NCBI RefSeq assembly: GCF_001954135.1
Contig: NZ_MBEQ01000017.1
Span: 248,001 to 312,000, forward strand
Length of the DNA stretch: 64,000 nucleotides
Source: Mycobacterium sp. GA-1841
GTDB lineage: Bacteria; Actinomycetota; Actinomycetes; Mycobacteriales; Mycobacteriaceae
Reading direction: 5' to 3'
The position numbers were made by a program, and so were the translations under genes. The notes below the pieces were generated by a model. The model saw only the letters and a list, made by a program, of their open reading frames with translations. It did no database searches and was not told the DNA's origin. Shown here piece after piece: positions 9,958 to 19,562 of the stretch (the first letter of the stretch is position 1; each line of letters opens with the position of its first letter).

Positions 9958-11169
9958 ATGTCCAGCCCACGCAAGCATGAGGTACTGATCATCGGCGGCG
10001 GAACGGCCGGGATCACGGTGGCGGCACGGTTGCTGCGCACGCACCACACCGACGTCGCGATCGTCGAACCGTCCGACAAGCACTACTACCAACCGCTGTG
10101 GACACTGGTCGGCGGTGGCCAGGCGAGCGCCGCCGCGACCGAACGTGCCGAGGCGTCGGTGATGCCGCGTGGCGCCACCTGGATCAAGACCGCGGTGAGC
10201 GCCGTCGACCCAGAAGCCAACACCGTCACCTGTGCCGACGGCACGACGTACGGTTACGACGTCCTGGTCGTGGCGCCGGGCATCCAACTCGACTGGGACC
10301 GCACCGAGGGCCTGGCCGGCGCCCTCGGCAAGGACGGGGTCTCGTCCAACTACCGTTTCGACCTCGCCCCGCGAACCTGGGAATTCATCCGCAACACCCG
10401 ATCCGGGACCGCGGTGTTCACCATGCCGTCGGGTCCGATCAAGTGCGCCGGTGCGCCACAGAAGATTGCCTACCTGGCCTGCGATCACTGGCGCCGTCAA
10501 GGGGTCCTCGAAAACATCGACGTGCACCTCGTGGTGCCGACCCCGCGGATCTTCGGCATCCCGGCCATCGCCGACAACCTGGACAAGGTGATCGCCGATT
10601 ACGGCATCACGCTGCACACCGGAAGCGAAGTGCGGTCCATCGATTCGGCGGCCCGCAAGATCACGATGACGAACATTGCCGACGGAATCGAGACGACGCT
10701 GCCGTACGACGTATTGCACGCGGTGCCGCACCAGTCGGCACCGGACTGGATCAAGACCAGCCCGCTGTCCACCAGCCACGTCGGCGGGGACGCCAACGGT
10801 TACGTCGACATCGACAAGCACACCATGCAGCACGTGCGCTACCCGAACGTGTTCGCGCTCGGCGATGCGGGCTCGTCGCCGAACTCGAAAACCGGTGCGG
10901 CCATTCGCAAGCAGGCGCCCGTCGTGGTGGAGAACATCGGCGCGGTGCTCAGCGGGCGACCGCTCACCGGGTCGTACGACGGCTACGCGTCCTGCCCGAT
11001 CGTCACGTCCTCGCAGGACATGCTGCTCGCCGAGTTCGACTACGACTTCACCCTCAAACCGTCCTTCCCGCTGCTCGATCCGGTCAAGCCGCACCGGCCG
11101 TACTGGTACCTCAAGAAGTACGGCTTGCCCGCCCTGTACTGGAACCTGATGTTGAAAGGTCTGGCCTGA
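9958..11169 (+). CDS. sqr: Sulfide:quinone oxidoreductase-like flavoprotein
   Basis: A 403-residue FAD protein of the SQR/NDH-2 fold. It has an N-terminal dinucleotide-binding motif IIGGGTAGITVA, a second FAD region NVFALGDAGSSPNSKTGAA, and two well-placed cysteines, Cys163 (GPIKCAGAPQK) and Cys346 (YASCPIVT), as in the mitochondrial SQOR type. Members oxidise sulfide, pass electrons to the quinone pool and yield protein or small-molecule persulfide. That persulfide is the substrate of the preceding dioxygenase gene, which supports the assignment. A C-terminal amphipathic tail (PYWYLKKYGLPALYW) may touch the membrane. Its stop overlaps the next ATG. Confidence 0.88.
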   Translation: MSSPRKHEVLIIGGGTAGITVAARLLRTHHTDVAIVEPSDKHYYQPLWTLVGGGQASAAATERAEASVMPRGATWIKTAVSAVDPEANTVTCADGTTYGYDVLVVAPGIQLDWDRTEGLAGALGKDGVSSNYRFDLAPRTWEFIRNTRSGTAVFTMPSGPIKCAGAPQKIAYLACDHWRRQGVLENIDVHLVVPTPRIFGIPAIADNLDKVIADYGITLHTGSEVRSIDSAARKITMTNIADGIETTLPYDVLHAVPHQSAPDWIKTSPLSTSHVGGDANGYVDIDKHTMQHVRYPNVFALGDAGSSPNSKTGAAIRKQAPVVVENIGAVLSGRPLTGSYDGYASCPIVTSSQDMLLAEFDYDFTLKPSFPLLDPVKPHRPYWYLKKYGLPALYWNLMLKGLA

Positions 11170-11765
11170 TGTCCACCTCGTCGATCATCGACGCCGCCGA
11201 ACTCAACGAGCTCACGCGGAACGACGTGGGTCCGCGGCTCATCGATGTCCGCACCCCCGGCGAGTTCGAAACCGCGCACATCCCAGGCGCTTACAACGTC
11301 CCACTGGATCTGCTACAGGAGCATCGAGACGAGATCGCCCGGCATCTCGACGAGAACGTGGTGCTGATCTGTCGATCCGGGCAACGTGCGAGCACTGCCG
11401 GCCAGACCCTGCACGAAGCCGGCCTGCCCAATGTCTCGATCCTCGACGGCGGCATGACCGCCTGGCTGGACAAGGGATTCGCAGTGCGCCGCGGCGCCCG
11501 ACGCTGGGACCTCGAACGCCAGGTCCGCCTGGTCGCCGGTTCGATCGTGCTCAGCAGCGTCCTGGGCAGCATCGCGTCCCCCAGGTTGAAATGGGTCGCC
11601 GCGGGGATCGGGGCCGGGTTGACGACCGCAGCACTGACGAACACCTGCGCGATGGGCATGTTGCTGGCAAAGCTGCCGTACAACCGGGGTTCGTCCGGTG
11701 ATGCCCAGACCGTCGTCGAACAGCTGATCGGTGCCAGACAAACACATTCCGGCGCGTTGGCATGA
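11169..11765 (+). CDS. Rhodanese with C-terminal DUF2892-type membrane domain
   Basis: The 198-residue protein has a rhodanese domain (residues 1-105) with catalytic Cys68 in the loop CRSGQR. It ends with two probable membrane segments (about 118-165, including VAGSIVLSSVLGSIAS and WVAAGIGAGLTTAALT) of the DUF2892 type. A membrane-bound persulfide carrier or thiosulfate sulfurtransferase next to SQR is the likely role (inference from context). The ATG shares a base with the SQR stop, and the stop overlaps the next ATG by 4 bp. The same frame remains open far upstream only as a shadow of SQR. Confidence 0.85.
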   Translation: MSTSSIIDAAELNELTRNDVGPRLIDVRTPGEFETAHIPGAYNVPLDLLQEHRDEIARHLDENVVLICRSGQRASTAGQTLHEAGLPNVSILDGGMTAWLDKGFAVRRGARRWDLERQVRLVAGSIVLSSVLGSIASPRLKWVAAGIGAGLTTAALTNTCAMGMLLAKLPYNRGSSGDAQTVVEQLIGARQTHSGALA

Positions 11766-12622
11766 TCTGGCTCGCTGTCGCACTGGCCGTCCTGGTCGGG
11801 GTGTCGCTCGGACTCCTCGGCGGGGGCGGGTCGATCCTGACGGTTCCACTGCTGGCCTATGTGGCCGGCATGGAGGCCAAGCAGGCGATCGCCACCTCGC
11901 TTGTGGTGGTCGGGGTCACCAGTGCGGTCAGCACCCTGTCCCACGCCCGCGCCGGGCGGGTGCAGTGGCGCAGCGGGCTGATGTTCGGGGCGGCCGGCAT
12001 GGTCGGGGCGTATCTCGGCGGTCTGCTGAGCTATGTGGTCGAGGGATCGCTCCTGCTGATCGCCTTCACGGCAATGATGGTGGCCACCGGCATCGCAATG
12101 CTCAAGTCGCGCACGGCCTGTGCTCCGTGCACGCGGACCCTGCCCGTTGCCAAGGTGCTGCTGATGGGGCTCGGGGTCGGGCTGGTGACAGGTTCCGTCG
12201 GCGCCGGTGGCGGATTTCTCGTGGTGCCCGCCCTGGCACTGTTGGGCGGGCTGCCCATGCCCGTCGCGGTGGGAACCTCGCTGCTGGTGATCACACTGAA
12301 CTCCGCGGCGGGTCTGGCCGGCCATCTCAGTACCGTGCCGATCGACTGGACGATCGCGGGTGCAGTCACCACCGCGGCGGTGCTGGGCAGCCTGATCGGC
12401 TCCCGACTGACCGCCCACGTGGACCCCGACGCGGTGCGCCGGGCCTTCGGTTGGTTCGTGTTGCTGATGGCCTCGGTCGTCCTGGGTCAGGAGGTACATC
12501 CCGCCGTCGGGCTCACCGCCGCCGGCCTGACCGCACTGGCCGGCCTCGGCACCGCCAGCTGCGCCCGGCTGGGGTGGTGTCCGCTGCGGTGGCTCTTCGG
12601 CCCACCCGCGGCCGCAACATGA
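11762..12622 (+). CDS. TauE/SafE-family sulfite exporter
   Basis: A 286-residue integral membrane protein with about eight hydrophobic segments and the family's paired glycine motifs LGLLGGGGSILTVPLLAYVAG and GLVTGSVGAGGGFLVVPAL, marking the two repeated halves. TauE/SafE proteins export sulfite or other small sulfur/organic anions. At the end of a persulfide-dioxygenase operon it most likely removes the sulfite formed by the first enzyme. The start overlaps the rhodanese stop (ATGA). It precedes the regulator gene, which has its own operator and promoter. Confidence 0.82.
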   Translation: MIWLAVALAVLVGVSLGLLGGGGSILTVPLLAYVAGMEAKQAIATSLVVVGVTSAVSTLSHARAGRVQWRSGLMFGAAGMVGAYLGGLLSYVVEGSLLLIAFTAMMVATGIAMLKSRTACAPCTRTLPVAKVLLMGLGVGLVTGSVGAGGGFLVVPALALLGGLPMPVAVGTSLLVITLNSAAGLAGHLSTVPIDWTIAGAVTTAAVLGSLIGSRLTAHVDPDAVRRAFGWFVLLMASVVLGQEVHPAVGLTAAGLTALAGLGTASCARLGWCPLRWLFGPPAAAT

Positions 12623-12634
12623 CCGACCGACCAC

Positions 12635-12650
12635 ATACCCCCGCGGGTAT
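12635..12650. promoter_or_regulatory. CsoR/CstR-family operator 3, before the regulator gene
   Basis: ATACCCCCGCGGGTAT with one extra paired base on each side gives perfect 7-bp arms CATACCC/GGGTATG. A candidate -10 hexamer TATGAT (12648-12653) overlaps its right end, pointing to autoregulation. The core ATACCCCC..GGGTAT is shared with the two operators at 8481 and 8511. Confidence 0.8.
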
Positions 12651-12664
12651 GATGGAACCCATAA

Positions 12665-12946
<282 letters not shown>

Positions 12947-12958
12947 TCCTGCCGGGGG

Positions 12959-14029
12959 TCAGTTGACGGCCACCACCTCGTCCTCGTCGCTACCGGCAGA
13001 GTTCTTGTCACTCAACGGAACCTGCACATCACCGGCGATCTGCGGAACCCGCGTCGCCCGCACGTACACGGTGTCGCCCTCCTTCAGGCCCAGCGCCTCG
13101 GCGTCGCCACGGGTGATCTGGGCCGTGAACGGCACATGGGTTGCGGCGCTGGTCAACTCGACCCGCACCTCGAAGCCCAGCATCACGATCCGGTCGATCG
13201 TGGCCCGCAACACCCCGGTGGCCTCGGCCGTGCCGTCACCGGCTGCCACCGCCAGTTCGGGATTACGTCCGACACGAATGTCATGCGGGCGCACCAGGAT
13301 CCCGTTGAGCTCGGAGACCGCGCCCAGAAACGACATCACAAACGCGTTGGCCGGCTCGTCATACACCTCGGTCGGTGAGCCGACCTGCTCGATGCGGCCC
13401 TTGTTGAGCACCGCGATCCGGTCCGCCACATCCAGGGCCTCGGCCTGGTCGTGGGTCACCAGCACGGTCGTGACATGTACCTCGTCGTGCAGCCGGCGCA
13501 GCCAGGTACGCAGATCGTCGCGCACCTTGGCATCCAGCGCGCCGAACGGCTCGTCGAGCAGCAACACCTGCGGGTCGACCGCCAGCGCCCGCGCCAGCGC
13601 CATCCGCTGACGCTGACCGCCCGAGAGCTGGTTGGGATAGCGGGTCTGAAAACCGGCCAGTCCCACCACTTCCAGCAGGTTGTCGACCTTCTCTTTGACC
13701 TCGGCCTTGGGGCGCTTGCGGATCTTCAGACCGAAAGCCACGTTGTCGCGGACCGTCAGGTGTTTGAACGCCGCGTAGTGCTGGAACACGAAACCGATAC
13801 CGCGCCGCTGCGGCGGGATACCGGTCACGTCACGGCCGTTGATGGTGATGGTCCCGGTGTCGGGTTGATCCAGCCCCGCGATGGCGCGGAGCAGGGTGGA
13901 CTTGCCCGAGCCGCTCGGACCCAGCAGGGCGGTGAGCGAACCGGACGGCACCTCGAAGTCGATGTTGTCGAGCGCGGCGAAATCACCGTAATGCTTGTTC
14001 GCGCCCCGAACCACGATCGCGTCGGTCAT
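12959..14029 (-). CDS. cysA: Sulfate/thiosulfate ABC transporter ATPase CysA
   Basis: The 356-residue ATPase energises sulfate uptake through CysT and CysW. It shows Walker A (GPSGSGKST), Q-loop (FVFQHYAAF), signature ([15 protein letters not shown]), Walker B ([12 protein letters not shown]) and the H-loop (LVTHDQ). A C-terminal regulatory/TOBE-like domain follows from about residue 245. ATG 14029 begins the conserved domain at once ([15 protein letters not shown]); the frame is open upstream only because it shadows cysW. It is the last gene of the subI-cysT-cysW-cysA operon, 35 bp after cysW. Confidence 0.95.
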   Translation of the reverse strand: MTDAIVVRGANKHYGDFAALDNIDFEVPSGSLTALLGPSGSGKSTLLRAIAGLDQPDTGTITINGRDVTGIPPQRRGIGFVFQHYAAFKHLTVRDNVAFGLKIRKRPKAEVKEKVDNLLEVVGLAGFQTRYPNQLSGGQRQRMALARALAVDPQVLLLDEPFGALDAKVRDDLRTWLRRLHDEVHVTTVLVTHDQAEALDVADRIAVLNKGRIEQVGSPTEVYDEPANAFVMSFLGAVSELNGILVRPHDIRVGRNPELAVAAGDGTAEATGVLRATIDRIVMLGFEVRVELTSAATHVPFTAQITRGDAEALGLKEGDTVYVRATRVPQIAGDVQVPLSDKNSAGSDEDEVVAVN

Positions 14030-14064
14030 AGTTTCTGTTTCCTCCTCGGGCCGACTTCTCGGAC

Positions 14065-14886
14065 CTACTGCGCAGCCTTGGTTCGACGACGATCGAGGAT
14101 GACCTGGACCACCAGGACCACCACGGCCACCGCCATGAGCAACGTCGAGATGGCGTACGCCCCGTACACCGAGTCGGCAGTGCCGCGGTTGTAACGGTCG
14201 GCCACCAGCAACGTGAGCGTCTGTGAGGTGCCCGGCAGGTTCGACGCCACCATGAGCACCGCACCGAACTCCCCCAGGGTGCGAGCCACGGTCAACACGA
14301 TGCCGTAGGTCAGGCCCCACCGGATCGACGGCAACGTGATCCGCCAAAATGTCTGCCACCACGTCGATCCCAGTGTCGCCGCGGCTTCCTCCTGATCGGT
14401 TCCGATTTCGTGGAGCACCGGTTCGACCTCGCGGATGACGAACGGCACCGTGACGAAGATGCTGGCCAGCACGATGCCTGGGAAACCGAAGATGATCTTG
14501 AACCCGAGGTTGTTCTCGACGAAGCCGAACAACCCGGCCGACCCCCAGAGCAGGATCAACGCCACACCGACCACCACCGGCGACACTGCGAACGGTAGGT
14601 CGATGACAGCCTGCAACGCACTCTTGCCACGGAATTTGTTGCGCGCCAAGACCAGGGCCGTGGGAACGCCGAACAACACGTTCAGCGGCACGACGATCGC
14701 CACCACCAACAACGACAGGTTCAGCGCCGAGATGGCGGCGGGCGTACCCACCGAGGCGAAGAACTCGCCCAGCCCCGGGCCGAACGTACGCACGAGGATG
14801 AGGCCGACCGGCACCACCACCAGCACCGCCACATAGGCCAGGGCCAGGAACCGCAACAGATAACGCGTCCGCGGCGAGAGCGTCAT
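14065..14886 (-). CDS. cysW: Sulfate ABC transporter permease CysW
   Basis: A 273-residue inner-membrane permease with six predicted helices and the BPD-transport signature region [21 protein letters not shown], including the EAA-type loop that contacts the ATPase. It pairs with CysT to form the sulfate channel. The first helix ([20 protein letters not shown]) starts near residue 13. Its ATG overlaps the cysT stop by 4 bp, so translation is coupled. Likely controlled, like the whole operon, through the cysteine-ending leader ORF before subI. Confidence 0.93.
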   Translation of the reverse strand: MTLSPRTRYLLRFLALAYVAVLVVVPVGLILVRTFGPGLGEFFASVGTPAAISALNLSLLVVAIVVPLNVLFGVPTALVLARNKFRGKSALQAVIDLPFAVSPVVVGVALILLWGSAGLFGFVENNLGFKIIFGFPGIVLASIFVTVPFVIREVEPVLHEIGTDQEEAAATLGSTWWQTFWRITLPSIRWGLTYGIVLTVARTLGEFGAVLMVASNLPGTSQTLTLLVADRYNRGTADSVYGAYAISTLLMAVAVVVLVVQVILDRRRTKAAQ

Positions 14887-15743
14887 GCCGAAAGCTCCTC
14901 ACGTTTGGCCACCCGCGAACCCACCGCGCGGAGCACGAACAACACCACGAACGAGATCAGCAGCAGCACAATCGAGATCGCCGCGGCACCGGTGCGGTCG
15001 TCGTTCTCGATCAGGGTGCGGATCCACTGTGAGGACACCTCGGTCTCGCCCGGCACCGCACCGCCGATGAGCACCACCGAACCGAACTCGCCGATGGCCC
15101 GGGAGAACGCGAGCCCGGCACCGGACAGCAGCGCGGGCAGCAACGCGGGCAGGATCACCTTCACGAATATGACCCGGTTGCTGGCCCCCAGCGAGGCCGC
15201 GGCCTCCTCGGTCTCGCGGTCGAGCTCGAGCAGCACCGGCTGTACCGAGCGCACCACGAACGGCAGTGTGACGAACAGCAACGCGACACCGACGCCCCAT
15301 TTGGTGTGCTGCAGGTGCAGACCGACCGGACTGGCCGGTCCGTACAGCGCCAGCATCACCAGGCTCGCCACGATCGTCGGCAACGCGAACGGCAGATCGA
15401 TCACCGAGTCCACCAGTCGTTTACCCGGGAACTCGTCCCGGGTCAGCACCCAGGCCACGATCAGGCCGAAGACCAAGTTGACCAGCGTCACGCCGGCCGA
15501 GATGGTCAGCGTCACCCGGAACGAGTCCAGCGCCGCGTTGGAGGTGACCGCCTGCCAGAAGGCGTTCCACCCGCCGCCGGCCGCCTGCCACACGATCGCG
15601 GCCAACGGCAGCAGCACGATGATGCTCAACCAGATCGATGCCGCCCCCACGCGCAGCGAGGTGCTGCCGTAGCGGCCGGGCCGCTGATCTGCCGGCCCGG
15701 CCGGATCGGTCTGGGCCGCATCGCTCTGGGCTACCGACGTCAT
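14883..15743 (-). CDS. cysT: Sulfate ABC transporter permease CysT
   Basis: A 286-residue permease partner of CysW. About six membrane segments follow a polar N-terminus, and the ATPase-contact loop reads [38 protein letters not shown] is typical of the sulfate permease subfamily. ATG 15743 is chosen because it overlaps the subI stop (ATGA) and gives the normal length; the frame continues upstream only inside subI. Confidence 0.93.
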   Translation of the reverse strand: MTSVAQSDAAQTDPAGPADQRPGRYGSTSLRVGAASIWLSIIVLLPLAAIVWQAAGGGWNAFWQAVTSNAALDSFRVTLTISAGVTLVNLVFGLIVAWVLTRDEFPGKRLVDSVIDLPFALPTIVASLVMLALYGPASPVGLHLQHTKWGVGVALLFVTLPFVVRSVQPVLLELDRETEEAAASLGASNRVIFVKVILPALLPALLSGAGLAFSRAIGEFGSVVLIGGAVPGETEVSSQWIRTLIENDDRTGAAAISIVLLLISFVVLFVLRAVGSRVAKREELSA

Positions 15744-16822
15744 CCAGTCGCCTGCTTGTAGATCTTGGTGATGGAACCGTTGTCCTTGTCGAACAACGAC
15801 GGGTCGACCTCGTCCCAGCCGCCCAGATCGGCGATCGTCCAGAGCTTCTCCGGCGTCGGGAAGTCCTTGGTGAAGTCCGCCGCCACCGCCGGGTCGACCG
15901 GCCGGAACCCGGCCTCGGCCCACAGCTTCTGGCCCTCGGGGGTGAACAGGAAGTTCAGCAGGGCCTTGGCCGCCTCGGCGTGGGCGCTGGTCTTGACGAC
16001 GGCCACCGGGTTCTCGATCTTGAAAGTCTGTGGCGGGTTGACGTGCTCGACCGGCTTGCCCTGCCGCTCGACGTTGATCGCCTCGTTCTCGTAGCTGATC
16101 AGCACATCCCCGGTGCCCTGCAGGAACACGTCGGTGGCCTCGCGACCAGAGCCCGGGCGGGTCTTGACGTGTTCGGTCACCAGCTTGTTGACGAAGTCCA
16201 GACCGGCCGCCGAGTCCTTACCGCCGTTGCTCTTCGCCGCATAGGGCGCCAACAGGTTCCACTTGGCCGAACCGGAACTCAGCGGGCTCGGGGTCACCAC
16301 CTCGAGTCCGGGCTGCAACAGATCGTCCCAGTCCTTGATGCCCTTGGGATTGCCCTTGCGCACCACCAATGACACCACAGATCCGAACGGGACGCCCTTT
16401 GTGTTGCCGGCATTCCAATCCTCGGCCACTTTGTCGGCCTTGACCAGACGGGTGATGTCGGGTTCGACCGAGAAATTGACGATGTCGGCCGGCTTGCCGT
16501 CGACGACGGCCCGCGACTGGTCACCGGAGGCACCGAAGGACTTGGTCACCGCTACACCCTTGCCCTCCTCGGTGGCGGCGAACGCCGGGATGATCTTGCT
16601 CCACCCCGGCTCGGGCACCGCGTAGGCGACAAGGGTCAGCGTGGTGTCGGCCCCCGCGGCGGCGGCGTCCCCACCGGGAACATCGCTGGCGCCGCCGGCG
16701 CACCCGATCGCCAAAACGCTGGTGGTGGCCAGGACGGCGGCGGTGCGCCACCGTCGCGCACGGGAGACCACCGATCGGCTGAAGTTGCTCTTGTTGACGG
16801 GGTCGGTCTTGTTGACGGGCAC
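15740..16822 (-). CDS. subI: Sulfate-binding lipoprotein SubI
   Basis: The 360-residue substrate-binding protein delivers sulfate to CysTW. A signal peptide (about residues 24-40) ends in the lipobox LAIGC with lipidated Cys41. The mature part is a periplasmic-binding fold with SFGASGDQSRAV and SSGSAKWNLLAPY, typical of the sulfate-binding family (Rv2400c equivalent). GTG 16822 is chosen since GAAAGG lies 6 nt before it; the frame is open to 17014 but that part overlaps the leader ORF in another frame. First gene of the transporter operon; the 130-nt leader contains RBS-masking repeats. Confidence 0.92.
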   Translation of the reverse strand: MPVNKTDPVNKSNFSRSVVSRARRWRTAAVLATTSVLAIGCAGGASDVPGGDAAAAGADTTLTLVAYAVPEPGWSKIIPAFAATEEGKGVAVTKSFGASGDQSRAVVDGKPADIVNFSVEPDITRLVKADKVAEDWNAGNTKGVPFGSVVSLVVRKGNPKGIKDWDDLLQPGLEVVTPSPLSSGSAKWNLLAPYAAKSNGGKDSAAGLDFVNKLVTEHVKTRPGSGREATDVFLQGTGDVLISYENEAINVERQGKPVEHVNPPQTFKIENPVAVVKTSAHAEAAKALLNFLFTPEGQKLWAEAGFRPVDPAVAADFTKDFPTPEKLWTIADLGGWDEVDPSLFDKDNGSITKIYKQATG

Positions 16823-16824
16823 TG

Positions 16825-16862
16825 CGGACCTTTCTGACAGACAGCGGACATTGCGAGGTCCG
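16825..16862 (-). promoter_or_regulatory. Inverted repeat masking the subI ribosome-binding site
   Basis: On the minus strand CGGACCT (16862-16856) can pair with AGGTCCG (16831-16825), seven perfect pairs that include the AGG of the subI Shine-Dalgarno GAAAGG. A competing arm CCTTTC just upstream, about 16868-16873, can pair with GAAAGG itself. Either fold would hide the initiation site, paralleling the sirA leader. Confidence 0.55.
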
Positions 16863-16952
16863 TCCTGCGGAAAGGCGAGGGAGCTGAGGGAGGCAACAGA
16901 CGAGCATCCAGGCACAGAACCGCCACCGACACCAAACCGCGGACGGGTTGGG

Positions 16953-17045
16953 TCAGCGACAACAGGCGACGTCAGCAACAGCGCGTGAACCCACGGCAAT
17001 GAGAGCCAAGACATGGCTCTCGGTCTTGCCGGACGCTGAATGCAT
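16953..17045 (-). CDS. Cysteine-ending leader peptide upstream of subI
   Basis: A 30-codon ORF starting MHSASGKTESHV and ending VADVACCR, with two adjacent Cys codons just before the stop. The ATG at 17045 follows TATTCT by exactly 7 nt, so the mRNA is probably leaderless. It lies 130 nt before subI. Cysteine-rich mini-ORFs of this kind control sulfate-transport genes in M. smegmatis. Stalling at the tandem Cys codons when cysteine is short is the inferred signal for raising transporter synthesis. Confidence 0.78.
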   Translation of the reverse strand: MHSASGKTESHVLALIAVGSRAVADVACCR

Positions 17046-17052
17046 GGCGCGA

Positions 17053-17058
17053 AGAATA
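17053..17058 (-). promoter_or_regulatory. -10 hexamer of the subI leader transcript
   Basis: TATTCT on the minus strand matches TANNNT and sits 7 nt before ATG 17045, the geometry of a leaderless transcript. Confidence 0.6.
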
Positions 17059-17101
17059 ACAGAGTTCCGTCGCCGCGCCCGCTGAGCTGTGTGGGTCGGA
17101 G

Positions 17102-17179
17102 TCAGCGCGTCAGCAACCACATGACGATGACCAGGAGGACCAGGAGAACCAAGATCAAGGTGACACGCGACCGAGGCAT
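17102..17179 (-). CDS. Very small single-helix membrane protein
   Basis: A 25-codon ORF, MPRSRVTLILVLLVLLVIVMWL and three more residues: a short basic N-terminus followed by one uninterrupted hydrophobic helix. It starts 5 bp after the stop of the Rv2401A-like gene on the same strand, with GGAG about 9 nt before the ATG. Its tight spacing, ribosome-binding site and non-random composition suggest it is translated. No family was recognised. It may work with the upstream membrane protein. Conservation between species would be the deciding evidence. Confidence 0.55.
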   Translation of the reverse strand: MPRSRVTLILVLLVLLVIVMWLLTR

Positions 17180-17184
17180 ACCGT

Positions 17185-17388
17185 TCACTCCGATTCCGTC
17201 TCGTCTGTCGGGGCGTGGCGGAGCCGGTGCAACCCGGTGATCCCCCAGCCCAGCGAACCGTCGAGCACCACGGCACTGCCGTAGGCCAGCGCCAGCACCA
17301 CCGGCATCACGACCGCGGTCTGCACGACGAACGGCAGCCCGGTGAGCCACAATTCGACGCCGTCCCACCAGCTCAGGATTGCCGTCAT
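17185..17388 (-). CDS. Small conserved membrane protein (Rv2401A-like)
   Basis: A 67-residue protein with one or two hydrophobic segments (LWLTGLPFVVQTAVVMPVVLALAYGSAVVLD) and a polar C-terminus (RLRHAPTDETESE). Its place between the sulfate transporter and the trehalase matches M. tuberculosis Rv2401A, a conserved membrane protein of unknown function. A TACGCT hexamer lies 6 nt before the ATG, so the transcript is probably leaderless. It is followed by a 25-codon membrane ORF. Function unknown. Confidence 0.75.
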   Translation of the reverse strand: MTAILSWWDGVELWLTGLPFVVQTAVVMPVVLALAYGSAVVLDGSLGWGITGLHRLRHAPTDETESE

Positions 17389-17502
17389 GGGCCCAAGCGT
17401 AGGCGATCGACGGATCGCGGTTGTTCATCCCGTCCCGCCCGTAACATTCGCCACGTCCGGCGTGGGTAGACGCCGCCTGTATCCGCAGATGATGATGTGC
17501 GG

Positions 17503-19533
17503 ATGGTTCTGCAACACACCGAGCCCACGGATGCCGCCGCGGCACTCGGAAAGACACCAGGGACGTCGAAGACATCGGACACACCGTTGACCGTGACGGC
17601 CCCGGTGCCGTACTCGTCGAGTGGGTCGCTGCGGAACCCGTTCCCGCCGATCGCGGACTACGGCTTCCTGTCCGATTGCGAGAACACCTGCCTGATCTCG
17701 TCGGCCGGATCGGTGGAGTGGTTGTGCGTCCCCCGGCCGGATTCGCCGAGCGTGTTCGGCGCGATCCTGGACCGCAACGCCGGCCACTTCCGCCTCGGCC
17801 CCTACGGCGTCACCGTACCCTCGGCGCGCCGGTACCTGCCGGGAAGCCTGATCCTGGAGACCACGTGGCAGACCCACACCGGTTGGCTGATCGTGCGCGA
17901 CGCCCTGGTGATGGGACCGTGGCACGACATCGAGACCCGCTCACGCACGCATCGACGCACTCCGATGGACTGGGACGCCGAGCACATCCTGCTGCGTACG
18001 GTGCGGTGCGTCAGCGGCACCGTCGAACTGGTGATGAACTGTGAGCCGGCCTTCGACTACCACCGGGTCAGCGCGTCGTGGGAGTACTCCGGCCCGGCCT
18101 ATGGCGAGGCCATCGCCCGGGCCGCGCGCAATCCGGATTCGCACCCGACTCTGCGGCTCACCACGAATCTGCGGATCGGCATCGAGGGCCGTGAGGCCCG
18201 GGCCCGGACCCGGCTCACCGAAGGCGACAACGTGTTCGTCGCACTGAGTTGGTCCAAGCATCCGGCTCCTCAAACGTATGAAGAGGCCGCCGAGAAGATG
18301 TGGAAGACCAGCGAGGCGTGGCGGCAGTGGATCAACATCGGTGATTTCCCGGACCATCCGTGGCGGTCTTATCTGCAGCGCAGCGCGCTGACGCTGAAAG
18401 GTCTGACCTACTCCCCGACCGGCGCCCTGCTGGCCGCGCCGACCACGTCGCTGCCGGAAACGCCGCAGGGCGAACGCAACTGGGATTACCGCTACTCGTG
18501 GATCCGGGATTCGACGTTCGCGCTGTGGGGTCTGTACACCCTCGGCCTGGATCGTGAGGCCGACGATTTCTTCGCGTTCATCGCCGACGTGTCGGGGGCC
18601 AACAACGGCGAACGCCACCCGCTGCAGGTGATGTACGGGGTCGGCGGGGAACGCAGCCTCGTCGAGGAAGAGTTGCACCACCTGTCGGGCTACGACAACG
18701 CCCGGCCGGTGCGCATCGGCAACGGCGCGTATAACCAGATGCAGCACGACATCTGGGGCACGATGCTCGATTCGGTGTACCTGCACGCCAAGTCGCGCGA
18801 GCAGATTCCCGAAGCCCTGTGGCCGGTGCTGAAGAACCAGGTCGAAGAAGCCATCAAGCACTGGAAGGAACCCGACCGCGGAATCTGGGAGGTTCGCGGC
18901 GAGCCGCAGCACTTCACCTCCAGCAAGATCATGTGTTGGGTGGCGTTGGATCGCGGTTCGAAGCTGGCCGAACTCCAAGGCGAGAAGAGCTATGCGCAGC
19001 AGTGGCGGGCGACCGCCGAGGAGATCAAGGCCGACGTCCTGGCGCGCGGTGTGGATTCGCGCGGGGTGCTGACCCAGCGCTACAACGACGACGCGCTGGA
19101 CGCCTCGCTGCTGCTGGCGGTGCTCACCCGGTTCCTCCCGTCGGACGATCCGCGGGTGCGGGCCACCGTGCTGGCGATCGCCGACGAGCTCACCGAGGAC
19201 GGCCTGGTGCTGCGCTACCGGGTCGAGGAGACCGACGACGGTTTGTCCGGTGAAGAAGGCACGTTCACGATCTGTTCGTTCTGGTTGGTGTCCGCACTCG
19301 TCGAGATCGGTGAGGTGAGCCGGGCCAAGCATCTGCTGGAACGGTTGCTGTCATTCGCCAGCCCGTTGCATCTGTACGCCGAGGAGATCGAGCCGCGCAC
19401 CGGCCGGCATCTGGGCAACTTCCCGCAGGCCTTCACCCACCTGGCTCTGATCAACGCCGTGGTGCACGTCATCCGCGCCGAGGAGGAATCCGACAGCTCC
19501 GGGGTGTTCCAGCCCGCCAACGCCCCGATGTAG
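17503..19533 (+). CDS. treH: Trehalase, glycoside hydrolase family 15
   Basis: The 676-residue protein is equivalent to Rv2402 and the characterised M. smegmatis GH15-type trehalase, which splits trehalose into two glucose molecules. An N-terminal beta-sandwich (from NPFPPIADYGFLSDCENTCLI) precedes the (alpha/alpha)6 barrel. Catalytic-region motifs include ERNWDYRYSWIRDSTFALW, DRGIWEVRG, and the late EEGTFTICSFWLV that carries the probable general base. The start is ATG 17503 (MVLQHTEPTD), which matches the close M. smegmatis N-terminus; an in-frame GTG six bases upstream is possible. Likely cytosolic: no signal peptide. It is divergent from the membrane-protein genes. Confidence 0.92.
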   Translation: MVLQHTEPTDAAAALGKTPGTSKTSDTPLTVTAPVPYSSSGSLRNPFPPIADYGFLSDCENTCLISSAGSVEWLCVPRPDSPSVFGAILDRNAGHFRLGPYGVTVPSARRYLPGSLILETTWQTHTGWLIVRDALVMGPWHDIETRSRTHRRTPMDWDAEHILLRTVRCVSGTVELVMNCEPAFDYHRVSASWEYSGPAYGEAIARAARNPDSHPTLRLTTNLRIGIEGREARARTRLTEGDNVFVALSWSKHPAPQTYEEAAEKMWKTSEAWRQWINIGDFPDHPWRSYLQRSALTLKGLTYSPTGALLAAPTTSLPETPQGERNWDYRYSWIRDSTFALWGLYTLGLDREADDFFAFIADVSGANNGERHPLQVMYGVGGERSLVEEELHHLSGYDNARPVRIGNGAYNQMQHDIWGTMLDSVYLHAKSREQIPEALWPVLKNQVEEAIKHWKEPDRGIWEVRGEPQHFTSSKIMCWVALDRGSKLAELQGEKSYAQQWRATAEEIKADVLARGVDSRGVLTQRYNDDALDASLLLAVLTRFLPSDDPRVRATVLAIADELTEDGLVLRYRVEETDDGLSGEEGTFTICSFWLVSALVEIGEVSRAKHLLERLLSFASPLHLYAEEIEPRTGRHLGNFPQAFTHLALINAVVHVIRAEEESDSSGVFQPANAPM

Positions 19534-19562
19534 CACACCTGCACCAGCGCGAGCGGGAGGAA

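Noticed and set aside
13451..14194. Plus-strand frame opposite cysA and cysW
   Set aside because: Antisense shadow without motifs; the opposite strand has complete ABC-transporter signatures.
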